A stretch of 64,000 nt of DNA from Terriglobia bacterium (lineage in GTDB: Bacteria > Acidobacteriota > Terriglobia > Acidiferrales > UBA7541). The notes beneath the pieces were generated by a model that saw nothing but the letters and a program-made list of their open reading frames with translations, had not been told where the DNA came from and did not search any database. The stretch is from contig JAIQFG010000026.1 in assembly GCA_020073375.1 (NCBI GenBank), positions 1 through 64,000 of the forward strand. Reading direction: 5' to 3'. A program made the translations under genes and the position numbers. Shown here one piece after another: positions 17,103-26,052 of this stretch; the first letter of the stretch is position 1, and the number at the start of each line of letters is the position of its first letter.

Positions 17103-18647
17103 ATGCCTTCATTTTCCACACCGCTGTCCGGTTTGAACGCCAATTCGCAGGATCTGTCCGTGGTTTCCAACAATCTCGCCAACCTCAATACCGTGGGCTA
17201 CAAATCCCAGGTCACGAATTTTCAGGACCTCTTTTATCAACAAATCGGAACCAACGGCGCCGGCAACCCGCTGCAGGTGGGCGTGGGAACGAAGATCGAC
17301 GCGATTTCAGGAAATTTCACGCAGGGCAGCATCTCGGCCACCGGCGTCCCCACCGACGTCGCGATCCAGGGCCAGGGTTTCCTTACGCTGGTCAATAATG
17401 GATTGACGGAATTCACCCGAGCGGGAAATCTTTCAGTAACCACGAATGGATCGCTGGTCACCGCCGACGGCGGAAACGTGCAGGGGTACGAGGGCGTCAA
17501 CGGCGTGATCAATCCGAGCCAGGCGCTCGGCTCGATTACCATCCCCACCGGCCTAACCAGCCCGCCCCACGCCACCACTAACGTCGCGCTCACACTCAAC
17601 CTGGATTCCGGCACGCCCCTCGCGATCAGCCCGGCCAGCCAGCAAACCGGCGCGGGCATCGCTCCGGCTACCGTGCTTGCAACCGGAGGAACACTCGCGT
17701 TTACCGATGGAACCAACGCCTTCACCTATACCACCGTGGCGGGCAATACGCTCAACAACGTCATTAATGCGATCAATGCCAATCCGAATTTCACCGCCGG
17801 CCTTTCCGGAAACTCATTGGTGATCAACGCGGTCAAAGGCACGGCGGTCACGTTCACCACCAACACACTGGCGGACGCAGCGACCGGCGGGCAGACGGAA
17901 ACATTTGCCGCATCGAGCACGTCCACGGTTGGCACGTTTGCCACGTCGATCGCGGTCAACGACGCGCTCGGCGCATCTCACGTGCTGACTTTTAAATTCG
18001 CGAAGACCGCAGCCAACTCGTGGAATTATTCGATTACGATTCCGGCGGCCGACGTCGGCGCGGCGGGAAATCCGGTGGTGCTCAAATCCGGCACACTGAC
18101 GTTCAGCGGCTCGGGCCAGCTGATTTCGCCGGCGGCAAACGTTGCGGCCATCCCGATTACCGGATTTGCCGATGGCGCCAGCAATCTTTCATTCAATTGG
18201 CAACTCTTTGACCCCAATTCCGCGGGCCTGCTCACGCAGGTGTCCGGCGCTTCGGCGACTTCCTCAACCCTGCAGGACGGTTTCGCCAGCGGCACACTGT
18301 CCAGCTACACGATCGACAACAGCGGCACGATTCAAGGTGTGTTCACCAACGGCCAGACCATCCCAATCGCGCAGATTGCCCTGGCCACTTTTTCCAACGT
18401 GCAGGGTTTGCAGCGCAACGGGTCCAACAATTTCCTGGAAAGCCTTGCTTCCGGTGCGGCCAATATCGGCGTGCCCGATACCGCGGGGCGCGGCACGGTT
18501 AACGGCGGTTCACTGGAACTTTCCAACGCCGACATCGCCACCGAATTTTCCCAACTCATCCTTGCCGAGCGAGGTTACGAAGCCAATGCCCGGGCCATTA
18601 CCACGTTCGACCAGGTGACGCAGGACGCGATCAATCTGAAACAGTAG
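17103..18647 (+). CDS. flgE: Flagellar hook protein FlgE
   Basis: FlgE is the hook subunit. The 514-residue protein has the rod/hook N-terminal signature (SNNLANLNTVGYKSQ, about 21-35), a large Thr/Ala/Gly-rich central region, and the C-terminal motif (FSQLILAERGYEANARAITTFDQ). A FlgE core repeat is followed by an insertion (about 180-270) resembling flagellin-type variable domains (FTDGTNAFTYTTV). The gene starts nine bases after flgD, with AGGAGAAAAC upstream. Confidence 0.95.
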   Translation: MPSFSTPLSGLNANSQDLSVVSNNLANLNTVGYKSQVTNFQDLFYQQIGTNGAGNPLQVGVGTKIDAISGNFTQGSISATGVPTDVAIQGQGFLTLVNNGLTEFTRAGNLSVTTNGSLVTADGGNVQGYEGVNGVINPSQALGSITIPTGLTSPPHATTNVALTLNLDSGTPLAISPASQQTGAGIAPATVLATGGTLAFTDGTNAFTYTTVAGNTLNNVINAINANPNFTAGLSGNSLVINAVKGTAVTFTTNTLADAATGGQTETFAASSTSTVGTFATSIAVNDALGASHVLTFKFAKTAANSWNYSITIPAADVGAAGNPVVLKSGTLTFSGSGQLISPAANVAAIPITGFADGASNLSFNWQLFDPNSAGLLTQVSGASATSSTLQDGFASGTLSSYTIDNSGTIQGVFTNGQTIPIAQIALATFSNVQGLQRNGSNNFLESLASGAANIGVPDTAGRGTVNGGSLELSNADIATEFSQLILAERGYEANARAITTFDQVTQDAINLKQ

Positions 18648-18674
18648 CCGTTTTCCCCCGTCGGTCCGCAAGAA

Positions 18675-18707
18675 CCCGCCCCCCGCGCCGCGAACGCGGG
18701 AGGCGGG
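18675..18707 (+). terminator. GC-rich hairpin after flgE
   Basis: Nested arms CCCGCC (18675-18680) with GGCGGG (18702-18707) and CCCGCG (about 18682-18687) with CGCGGG (18695-18700) form a strong stem 28 bases after the flgE stop. There is no clear T run, so it may be a weak or Rho-assisted terminator or an mRNA-stabilising stem. The rest of the flgE-fliL gap (18648-18945) holds nothing I recognise. Confidence 0.4.
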
Positions 18708-18945
18708 GCAACTCTTCGCGTGGCATGGAAAACAGCGCGCCATTGGCCGAGTACAAGAAGTTTCTAATGAGAGTTTCCCTACAAGTCTGGCCCGCAAGTA
18801 CGCCGGCGAATTGATTCTGTCGGCCCTTCCATCGACATTCGCGCAACGCAAGCCACGGCAACGGTTTAACTCGACCGGCGGCGCAAGCGATGGCCCCCTT
18901 CGCAGCGGCTGGTTTGGAGCACGAATTGCTTTCTCGATACTCGCC

Positions 18946-19461
18946 ATGGCCGATGCGCCAGAAAATACGATTGTGTCAACCGATGATACGCCGTCCGCTC
19001 CCAAGAAACGCAGCACGGGGAAAAAAGCGAGCGCGGCGGCGCTGGTGTTCGCGGTAGGCATCGGGGCCTGGTGGACGCTGCTGCGGCCACGCGGCGCAAG
19101 CTCGGCCGATCCGGTGACTGCGGAGGCAGCGGATACCGTATTGCCGCTGGAGAGCTTTACGGTGAATCTGGCCGACGCGGAAGAAGGACATTTTCTGCGG
19201 GCCACGCTGGCGCTGGGCGTGGCGGGCGCACTTCCAACGGCCGGAAAAGGCGAAAACAAGGGCATGGAAAGCGGCGCGGTTTCCATGGCCACCATCCGGG
19301 ATTCCATTCTATCGGTCCTGACCACCTGCAAATCCGAAGAGCTGCTGACGCCGGAGGGAAAAACAAAACTCAAAGCGGACTTGATCGCCGCGCTCAACCG
19401 CGATGTTCCGGCGCTGCAGGCGCGCGGTGTGTATTTCACGGAATTCCTGGTCCAGAGGTGA
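18946..19461 (+). CDS. fliL: Flagellar basal body-associated protein FliL
   Basis: FliL surrounds the stators and supports torque under load. The 171-residue product has a basic N-terminus, one membrane helix (about 29-46, AALVFAVGIGAWW) and a periplasmic domain with LESFTVNLAD and the closing motif GVYFTEFLVQR. I place the start at the ATG 18946. The frame is open further upstream, but that stretch does not resemble FliL. No strong ribosome site is visible, so the start is uncertain. Confidence 0.88.
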   Translation: MADAPENTIVSTDDTPSAPKKRSTGKKASAAALVFAVGIGAWWTLLRPRGASSADPVTAEAADTVLPLESFTVNLADAEEGHFLRATLALGVAGALPTAGKGENKGMESGAVSMATIRDSILSVLTTCKSEELLTPEGKTKLKADLIAALNRDVPALQARGVYFTEFLVQR

Positions 19462-19464
19462 ACC

Positions 19465-19749
19465 GTGGCTGAAAACTCCGCGTCGCTGACGTCGATTGCG
19501 CCGCCCTCAGCGGTTCCTCCGGCTTTGTGGGAGGAGGCCGGGTGGCTGGATTGCCAGATGAGCGTGGAGTTGCCGCTGCACAAATTCACGGTGCGCGATC
19601 TGCTGCAGCTGGCGGCCGGATCCATCGTCGAAACGAACTGGAAGAACGGCGAAGACATGCCGCTGCGGGCCAATCGCAGACAAATCGCGTGGGTGGAATT
19701 CGAGGCGTTGGGCGACGCCCTGGGCGTACGCGTGACGGAACTGATTTGA
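19465..19749 (+). CDS. Short FliN/SpoA-domain protein
   Basis: The 94-residue protein has one SpoA (surface presentation of antigens) domain: VELPLHKFTVRDLLQLAAGS followed by a strand-rich end and GVRVTELI. This is the fold of the FliN C-ring subunit. It lies between fliL and fliO, where fliN sits in many gamma-proteobacteria, but it is more diverged than the 289-residue FliN encoded at 27026. The C-ring may therefore contain two FliN types, or this one may serve export. The start is GTG at 19465, three bases after fliL. Confidence 0.75.
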   Translation: MAENSASLTSIAPPSAVPPALWEEAGWLDCQMSVELPLHKFTVRDLLQLAAGSIVETNWKNGEDMPLRANRRQIAWVEFEALGDALGVRVTELI

Positions 19750-19839
19750 AGCGGAAGATGCCCCCCGGCGACGGCGCCGCATCCGGCGCCGCCCGGCAGT
19801 TCATGGTTTCCGCAAAAGCGTTCAGAAAGGCGGCGCAAG

Positions 19840-20130
19840 GTGCTGGCATCGAGCGTAGACGGACCAAGCGGCGAATCCAGGCCGGGCGCTTCCAAGCTAG
19901 CGGCGCTGGTGGGCCGGATATTGTCCGCGGTAAGCGTCCGGCGGCGCGAACGCCGCTTGCGCCTGTGCGAAATGCTTCCGCTGGGGGAAAAACGGTTTGT
20001 GGCGGTCGTGGAATACGGGTCGCAAAGATTTTTGCTGGCCGGGACACCGCAAACTATTTCGCTTCTGAAGTATCTAGACGGGAATTCCGCCCCCGGCGAG
20101 GCGCCGCGCGCGGAACAAGATCGGGACTAG
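19840..20130 (+). CDS. fliO: FliO-like flagellar export protein
   Basis: The 96-residue product carries the FliO core: a basic patch (VRRRERRLRL), then LCEMLPLGEKRFVAVVEYGSQRFLLAGT. FliO scaffolds assembly of FliP. The usual N-terminal membrane helix is absent with the GTG start at 19840, so either the start is further upstream or this is a soluble short form. It lies directly before fliP with a 16-base gap, which supports the call. Confidence 0.72.
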   Translation: MLASSVDGPSGESRPGASKLAALVGRILSAVSVRRRERRLRLCEMLPLGEKRFVAVVEYGSQRFLLAGTPQTISLLKYLDGNSAPGEAPRAEQDRD

Positions 20131-20146
20131 ATAACTCGAAATCCAA

Positions 20147-20953
20147 ATGAGCACAGCCGACACAATCCGCGCGGTTTTCCTGATTTTTGCGATTGCGATC
20201 TGCGCCGCGGCGCTGGTCATCGTGCCGGCCGCGGCAGCCGCTTCGCCCCGGCCGGCCATGCCGCGCCCCGCTCCGCGGCCCGCGCCGCAGGATCGTACCC
20301 TCCAGATTCCGGGAATGAACCTGCGCAACGATTCGCTGCCGTGGACGGTCATGATTTTGTTCACGGTCCTGACGCTGCTTCCGGCGCTGCTGCTTTCGAT
20401 GACGCCTTTCGTGCGCATCCTGATCGTCTTCCATTTTCTGCGGCAGGCTCTGGGGACGCAGACCGCTCCGACCAATCAGACTTTAATCGGCCTGGCGCTG
20501 TTCCTGACGTATTTCGTGATGCAGCCGGTGGGCATTTCGATCGAGAAAGTTTCGATCGAGCCGTTTCAAAGCGGGTCGATCACTGCCTGGCAGGCGGTGG
20601 AACGCAGCGCCGACCCGCTGCGCACGTTCATGCTGCGCTACACGCGCCAGAAGGATCTCTCGCTGTTCGTGGAGCTGGCGCACGAACCGCGCCCCAGCCG
20701 TCCCGGCGATCTCTCCATGCGCGTGGTCGTGCCGGCCTACATCATTTCCGAACTGAAAACCGGATTTCAGATCGGCGCCGTACTGTTCCTGCCGTTCCTG
20801 GTGATCGATCTGGTGGTCGCAGCCATCACCACGTCGGTGGGAATGTTTCAGCTGCCTCCAGTGGTGATCTCGACGCCGCTCAAGATTCTGCTGTTCGTGG
20901 TGGCTGACGGCTGGAACCTGATCGTGGGCTCAACGCTGAAGAGTTTTTACTAA
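20147..20953 (+). CDS. fliP: Flagellar export gate protein FliP
   Basis: FliP is the core of the FliPQR export gate. The 268-residue protein has a cleavable N-terminal signal (about 1-32, ending AAAAA) and a Pro-rich linker. The family's four membrane segments include MTPFVRILIVFHFLRQALG and the C-terminal block VVISTPLKILLFVVADGWNL. A periplasmic loop contains FMLRYTRQKDL. It is followed by fliQ after 24 bases. Confidence 0.96.
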   Translation: MSTADTIRAVFLIFAIAICAAALVIVPAAAAASPRPAMPRPAPRPAPQDRTLQIPGMNLRNDSLPWTVMILFTVLTLLPALLLSMTPFVRILIVFHFLRQALGTQTAPTNQTLIGLALFLTYFVMQPVGISIEKVSIEPFQSGSITAWQAVERSADPLRTFMLRYTRQKDLSLFVELAHEPRPSRPGDLSMRVVVPAYIISELKTGFQIGAVLFLPFLVIDLVVAAITTSVGMFQLPPVVISTPLKILLFVVADGWNLIVGSTLKSFY

Positions 20954-20977
20954 GGGGGAAATAATGAAAGGGAAAAA

Positions 20978-21247
20978 GTGACCGTCGATCACGTGGTGCA
21001 ACTAGCGAGGCTGGCGATCCAGGCCGCGTTCTGGATCACCTTGCCGGTGCTGGGGGCGGCGACGGTCGTAAGCCTGGTGATCAACGTCGTGCAGGTGATG
21101 ACTTCGATTCAGGACGTGACCGTCACGACCGTGCCGCGCCTGGCCGCGGTGGGCGTGATCCTGTTTTTCACCACGCCGTGGATGCTGAATCACCTGGTGT
21201 CCTTCACCGTGATGCTGTTCGCGGATTTCCATCCGTACTGCCGCTGA
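20978..21247 (+). CDS. fliQ: Flagellar export gate protein FliQ
   Basis: The 89-residue product has two hydrophobic hairpin segments (about 14-42 and 52-78) and the family motifs VQVMTSIQDVTVTTVPRL and LFFTTPWMLNHLVSF. It forms the export gate with FliP and FliR. The start is GTG at 20978, preceded by GGGAAAAA. It lies between fliP and fliR. Confidence 0.95.
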   Translation: MTVDHVVQLARLAIQAAFWITLPVLGAATVVSLVINVVQVMTSIQDVTVTTVPRLAAVGVILFFTTPWMLNHLVSFTVMLFADFHPYCR

Positions 21248-21267
21248 CGCGGCCGGGAGCCGAAACC

Positions 21268-22035
21268 ATGGAGCGCTCAATTTTAGGATGGCTGGCGCAG
21301 GTGGCCCCGGTGGCGTTGCGGGTGGGCGGGTTGCTGACGCTCAGCCCGTTTTTCGGCGACCGCGCGATACCCAACCTGTTGAAGGCCGGCATTCTCGTCG
21401 CGCTCACGGCGCTGCTGGTGCCAGTGCTGCCGGCGCGGCCGGCTCCGGCTGGCCCGGTGGACTGGGCGCAGATGGCGATCGGTGAATTGCTGGTGGGATT
21501 GCTGATGGGTTTGAGTTTGCAGGCGGTGTTCGAGGGAATGCAATTTGCCGGACAGATTTCCGGAATTCAGCTGGGGCTTTCGCTGGCCTCGCTGTTTGAT
21601 CCGCAAAGCAACGCAGATTCGACCGCGCTGACGGTGTTCTACAACCTGATCACGCTTCTGATTTTCCTGCAACTGAACGTGCACCACTGGGTGCTGCGCA
21701 TGGTGAGCCGCAGCTTCGAGTACCTGCCCGCGGGCGGCATGGTCGCGACGCAATTGGTGAGCCGCCAGCTGGTGCACGTGGTGGGAGCGCTGTTCGTTCT
21801 GGGCATTCAGGTCGCCGCTCCCGTGCTGCTTGCGACGATGATGATCGACCTGGTGCTCGGATTTCTGAGCAAAGCCTCGCCGCAGTTGCCGGCGCTACTG
21901 CTCGGAATTCCCGTCAAGAACCTGACCGGGTACGCGCTGCTGATCGGCGCGGTTTCGTTGTGGCCGGGAATTTTGGAACGGCACTTTGCCTTCGCCATCG
22001 GCGCGGCCGAGCGGATGCTGCGCCTGGTCCACTAA
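21268..22035 (+). CDS. fliR: Flagellar export gate protein FliR
   Basis: FliR completes the FliPQR gate. From the ATG at 21268 the product has 255 residues and about six membrane segments. It contains VALRVGGLLTLSPFFGD, the FEGMQFAGQISGIQLG motif and MMIDLVLGFLSKASPQLPALLLGIPVK, all typical of FliR. An in-frame upstream start at 21178 lies inside fliQ and is not preferred. It is followed 12 bases later by flhB. Confidence 0.95.
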   Translation: MERSILGWLAQVAPVALRVGGLLTLSPFFGDRAIPNLLKAGILVALTALLVPVLPARPAPAGPVDWAQMAIGELLVGLLMGLSLQAVFEGMQFAGQISGIQLGLSLASLFDPQSNADSTALTVFYNLITLLIFLQLNVHHWVLRMVSRSFEYLPAGGMVATQLVSRQLVHVVGALFVLGIQVAAPVLLATMMIDLVLGFLSKASPQLPALLLGIPVKNLTGYALLIGAVSLWPGILERHFAFAIGAAERMLRLVH

Positions 22036-22047
22036 GCGGAGGACGTT

Positions 22048-23154
22048 GTGGCGGGAGAAGACCGCAGCCAGCAGGCAACACCGAAACGCAGGCTGGACGC
22101 GCGCAAGGAAGGGCAGGTGGTTCGCAGCCGCGAACTTACTAGCGCGCTGTCCCTGCTGGCGCTGGTGCTGCTGATCGGGTGGCAGGCGGGCGTACGCGCC
22201 GGACCGTGGAGGAGTTTGTTGAACCAGATGCTGGGCAGCGCGCGACATGGGAACGAACGGATGGTGGAAACCGTCGCGCCCGTGCTCGGAATGTTGTTTG
22301 TGCGCTGGCTGGCTGCGCCGTTTGCGCTGCTGTGGAGCGTGGCCGTGCTTTCGAGCGTGGCGCAGGACGGGCTGGTGTTTTCGGTGAATGCGCTGCAGCC
22401 CAAGCTGGAGCGGCTGAATCCGGTCACCAACATCGGCCACCTGTTTTCCATGGCCGGGCTGAGCCGCATGTTGAAGTCGCTGTTGCCGGTGGCGGTGATC
22501 GTTTACGTCGCCGTGCTGATGGGCGAGCGGGACTGGATGGCGGTGGAAGGGTCCTCGCGCGCATCGAGCGGCGCGCTGCTGGGGTGGATGTACAGCCGCT
22601 GGTACGAGATTTCCTGGAAGTGCGGCTTGGTGCTGCTGGCCTGGTCGGGAGCCGATTATTTCTTGCAGCGAAGGAATCTGGAAAACGCGCTGAAGATGAC
22701 CCGAGAGGAAGTCATCCGGGAATCGCGCGACACCGAAGGCAATCCGCTGGTGCGCAGGCATATCCGCAGGCTGCGGCGTGAAATCCGCAAGCGTTGGACG
22801 ATGAAGGATGTGGCGCGGGCCACGGCCGTGGTCACCAACCCAACGCACTTCGCCGTGGCCCTGGAATACCGCCCCGAGAGCATGCCTGCGCCGGTGGTCA
22901 TTGCCAAAGGCATGGGACTTGTGGCGGTCAGAATCAAGCAGGCCGCGCGCTGGCACAGCATTCCAATCGTGGAAAATCCGGCGCTGGCGCAGGCGCTGTT
23001 CCGCACCACCGAAGTGGGCGAAGCCATCCCGGCGAAATTGTACGCGGCAGTGGCCGAGATTCTGGCGTTCCTGTACCGCACGCAGGCGAATTTGCGCAAC
23101 GCCATGCAGGGCGGCCGGGCCGCTGGCGGGCCCGCGGGGGGGATGAGGAACTGA
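22048..23154 (+). CDS. flhB: Flagellar export switch protein FlhB
   Basis: FlhB switches export from hook to filament substrates. The 368-residue protein starts AGEDRSQQATPKR (typical ATPKR motif) and has four membrane segments. A charged linker (about 210-255) leads to the autocleavage site NPTH at 264-267, which is cut between Asn264 and Pro265. The start is GTG at 22048, with CGGAGGA upstream. FlhB works together with FliK, whose gene is damaged in this sequence, so intact FlhB would lack its trigger if that lesion is real. Confidence 0.96.
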   Translation: MAGEDRSQQATPKRRLDARKEGQVVRSRELTSALSLLALVLLIGWQAGVRAGPWRSLLNQMLGSARHGNERMVETVAPVLGMLFVRWLAAPFALLWSVAVLSSVAQDGLVFSVNALQPKLERLNPVTNIGHLFSMAGLSRMLKSLLPVAVIVYVAVLMGERDWMAVEGSSRASSGALLGWMYSRWYEISWKCGLVLLAWSGADYFLQRRNLENALKMTREEVIRESRDTEGNPLVRRHIRRLRREIRKRWTMKDVARATAVVTNPTHFAVALEYRPESMPAPVVIAKGMGLVAVRIKQAARWHSIPIVENPALAQALFRTTEVGEAIPAKLYAAVAEILAFLYRTQANLRNAMQGGRAAGGPAGGMRN

Positions 23155-23155
23155 A

Positions 23156-25231
23156 ATGGCCGCAAGCGCGATAGCTTTGCAAAAACAGGGTGGCGCAGAC
23201 TGGCTGCTACCGGTCGCCACCGTCATCCTGGTCTTCGTGATGATCGTACCGGTGCCGGCGTTCCTGCTGGACCTGCTGCTTTCCACCAGCATCACGCTGG
23301 GAGTGGTCGTGCTGCTGTCGTCGCTGTACATTCTTCGGCCCGCGCAATTTTCCGTGTTTCCCACGTTGTTATTGTTTCTCACGCTGTTCCGGATTTCGCT
23401 GAACATCGCCAGCAGCCGGCGCATCCTGCTGCATGGCAATGAAGGCGCGACAGCCGCGGGAACGGTAATTGCGTCATTCGGGCAATTCGTGGTCGGCGGC
23501 AACTACGTGGTGGGTTTCGTCCTGTTCATTGCGCTGATCGCCATTCAATACCTGGTGATCAACCACGGCGCGGTGCGCACGGCGGAAGTTGCGGCCAGGT
23601 TCACGCTCGATGCGCTGCCCGGAAAGCAGATGGCCATTGACGCCGATCTGAACTCCGGATCGATCGATGAAAAGGAAGCGCGCACTCGACGCGCCAAGAT
23701 CGCGCAGGAAGCCGAATTCTACGGGGCCATGGACGGAGCGGCGCGCTTCAGCCAGCGTGACGCGCTGGCGACCATCCTGATCACGGCCATCAACATCCTT
23801 GCCGGATTCCTGATCGGCGTGTTCCAGCTGAACATTCCGTTTCAGGACGCGCTGAAAACCTACACGATCCTGACGGTGGGCGACGGACTGGTCACGATGA
23901 TTCCGTCGCTGCTGGTTTCGGTGGCGGGCGGCCTGGTGGTAACGCGCGCGTCCTCGGACAAAACCGTGGGCGTGGACTTGATCCGCCAATTATTTTCCAG
24001 GAAGGCGCCGCTGCGGATTGCCGCCGGCGTCATGTTTTTGTTGGGGCTGATTCCCGGGCTGCCGAAGTTTCCGTTCTTTCTTGCCGCCGGCGTGGTTGCC
24101 TGGATGGCCTCGCGCGCTTCCGACACGGTTGCGGTCGGGCCGGAAGTTGCTCCCTCCCCCGGGGAAAAAGAAAAGGACAAGGAAGCGTCGCAACAGCAGC
24201 AGCTGGAAAGCGTGCTGCACCTGGACATTATTCATCTGGAAGTGGGTTACGCGCTGGTGCCGCTGGTGGATCAGGGACATGGCGGGCAACTGCTGCAGCG
24301 TATCCGCGCATTGCGCCGACATCTGGCCGGCCAGCTCGGATTTCTGGTTCCTTCCGTGCACATCACCGACAACATCCGGCTGAAGCCGCGGGAATACGTG
24401 GTGGAACTGCGCGGCGTGGAAATCGCGCGTTCGGAAATGTTTCAGGACCGGCTGCTGGCGATCAGTTCGGATCCCCGCGCGCCGGCCCTGGAGGGCATCG
24501 ACACGCGCGAGCCGGCCTTCGGCGTCGCTGCCAAGTGGATCGAGCCGCGCCTGCAGGAATCCGCGCTCGCCGCGGGCTACGCCGTGGTCGATCAGACCTC
24601 GATCATCGCCACGCATTTGGCCGAAATCATTCGCTCGAACGCGCACGAACTGCTCACGCGCCAGGAGACCAAGCGGCTGCTGGACGCGCTCGCCGAGGCT
24701 CATCCCAAACTTGTTGACGAACTGGTGCCTCGCCTGCTGACGCTCGGGGAACTGCAAAAAGTTCTGCAGTTGCTGCTGCGCGAGCAGGTTTCCATTCGGG
24801 ATCTTCCCGCGATCCTGGAAACACTGATCGACGTGGCGCCAGCCAGCAAAACGCCCATCCATCTGGTGGAAGCGGTGCGCCAGACCTTGGGGCGATCGCT
24901 GGTCGCGCCGCTGCTGGGAAACGACCGCAAGCTGCGCGTTCTGACGCTCGATCCCGCGATTGAGGACGAATTGACCCGCGCGATCGAATCGCCGGCTGCG
25001 GCCGAGCGGGCTCCGGCGCCTGGAGCGCCGCTGTTGCGGCGGCTGCTCGACGGATTGCAGCGCCTGGTCGGCGACCCGGTGGCTGTTTCTTCGACGATCC
25101 TGTTGTGCAATAGCCCGGCGCGCTTTCATTTGCGGCGCCTGCTGGAGCCGTTTCTGCCGCGCATTGTGGTCGTATCGCCCGCGGAAATTCCGCCCGGCAC
25201 AGCCGTGCAATCCCTAGGAGTGGTCCGATGA
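23156..25231 (+). CDS. flhA: Flagellar export gate protein FlhA
   Basis: The 691-residue protein has the FlhA layout. A membrane half (about 20-330) carries the FHIPEP-family signatures, such as RISLNIASSRRILL and DALPGKQMAIDADLNSG. A linker (Glu/Lys/Gln-rich, about 338-352) leads to the cytoplasmic ring domain (about 355-690). It begins one base after the flhB stop and overlaps fliA by four bases. No flhF or flhG follows, unlike in many polar flagellates. Confidence 0.96.
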   Translation: MAASAIALQKQGGADWLLPVATVILVFVMIVPVPAFLLDLLLSTSITLGVVVLLSSLYILRPAQFSVFPTLLLFLTLFRISLNIASSRRILLHGNEGATAAGTVIASFGQFVVGGNYVVGFVLFIALIAIQYLVINHGAVRTAEVAARFTLDALPGKQMAIDADLNSGSIDEKEARTRRAKIAQEAEFYGAMDGAARFSQRDALATILITAINILAGFLIGVFQLNIPFQDALKTYTILTVGDGLVTMIPSLLVSVAGGLVVTRASSDKTVGVDLIRQLFSRKAPLRIAAGVMFLLGLIPGLPKFPFFLAAGVVAWMASRASDTVAVGPEVAPSPGEKEKDKEASQQQQLESVLHLDIIHLEVGYALVPLVDQGHGGQLLQRIRALRRHLAGQLGFLVPSVHITDNIRLKPREYVVELRGVEIARSEMFQDRLLAISSDPRAPALEGIDTREPAFGVAAKWIEPRLQESALAAGYAVVDQTSIIATHLAEIIRSNAHELLTRQETKRLLDALAEAHPKLVDELVPRLLTLGELQKVLQLLLREQVSIRDLPAILETLIDVAPASKTPIHLVEAVRQTLGRSLVAPLLGNDRKLRVLTLDPAIEDELTRAIESPAAAERAPAPGAPLLRRLLDGLQRLVGDPVAVSSTILLCNSPARFHLRRLLEPFLPRIVVVSPAEIPPGTAVQSLGVVR

Positions 25232-26052
25232 GCCGCCAAGAATCGAGCACCCTTGTTACCCACGAAGTCATGGATCCCGAAGCGCGCGAGAAGCTTCTGC
25301 TCGAGCACTTGCCGCAGGTGAAATATATCGCCCGCAGGATTCACGACCGGCTGCCGGCGCAGGTGCCGCTGGACGATTTGATCCACGCGGGAGTTGTGGG
25401 TTTGATCGACGCGGTGGAGAAATTCGATCCGAGCAAGAACGTGCAGCTGAAATCCTACGCCAAATTCCGCATCCGCGGCGCGATCCTGGACAGCTTGCGT
25501 GAACTCGACTGGAGCCCGCGTCACTTGCGGCGCCAGGCGCGCTGCATCGAGGAAGCGCACCGCGATCTGAAGCTGCGGCTGGGCAGGGTGGCCACCGAGC
25601 CGGAACTGGCCGCCGAAATGGGCATGAAGCTGGAGGATTTTCAGCATCTGCTCGGAGAGCTGCGCGGCCTGGATCTGGGAAGCCTGCAGATGGAATCGAC
25701 CGACCCGCAATCGGACGAGGACGTGGTGAGCTACAACCCAGGCGGGGCCGAGAAGGATCCGTTTTTTCTTTGCCTGCACGGGGAAATGAGGTCGCTGGTG
25801 GGCAGCGCGCTGGACGAGCTGGATGAAAAGGAAAAGCAAGTCGTCACGCTGTATTACCTGGAGGAGCTGACCATGAAGGAAGTCGGCGCCGTGCTGGGCG
25901 TGGGGGAATCGCGCGTGTCGCAGATTCATTCGGCGGCCATGATCCGGCTGCGCGCGCGAATGGAAGATCTATTGCGCGCGCGCATGAACGCGCCGGCCGC
26001 GGCGGCTGCGCGACGCGCGCCGCGGGAAGGAGAAGCATGGAAAAGATCCTGA
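25228..26052 (+). CDS. fliA: Flagellar sigma factor FliA (sigma-28)
   Basis: FliA directs RNA polymerase to late flagellar promoters. The 274-residue protein has sigma region 2 (about 25-100, with LDDLIHAGVVGLIDAVEKFDP and the region 2.4 block RIRGAILDSLRELDW), region 3, and region 4.2 with the helix-turn-helix TMKEVGAVLGVGESRVSQIH. It overlaps flhA by four bases and fliM by 16. Likely targets are the five sites reported in this window, and FlgM at 35907 is its expected inhibitor. Confidence 0.95.
   Translation: MSRQESSTLVTHEVMDPEAREKLLLEHLPQVKYIARRIHDRLPAQVPLDDLIHAGVVGLIDAVEKFDPSKNVQLKSYAKFRIRGAILDSLRELDWSPRHLRRQARCIEEAHRDLKLRLGRVATEPELAAEMGMKLEDFQHLLGELRGLDLGSLQMESTDPQSDEDVVSYNPGGAEKDPFFLCLHGEMRSLVGSALDELDEKEKQVVTLYYLEELTMKEVGAVLGVGESRVSQIHSAAMIRLRARMEDLLRARMNAPAAAAARRAPREGEAWKRS

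Noticed and set aside
21895-23502. 535-residue minus-strand frame opposite fliR, flhB and flhA
   Set aside because: It crosses three certain genes and is His/Gln/Arg-rich in the manner of an antisense frame in GC-rich DNA.
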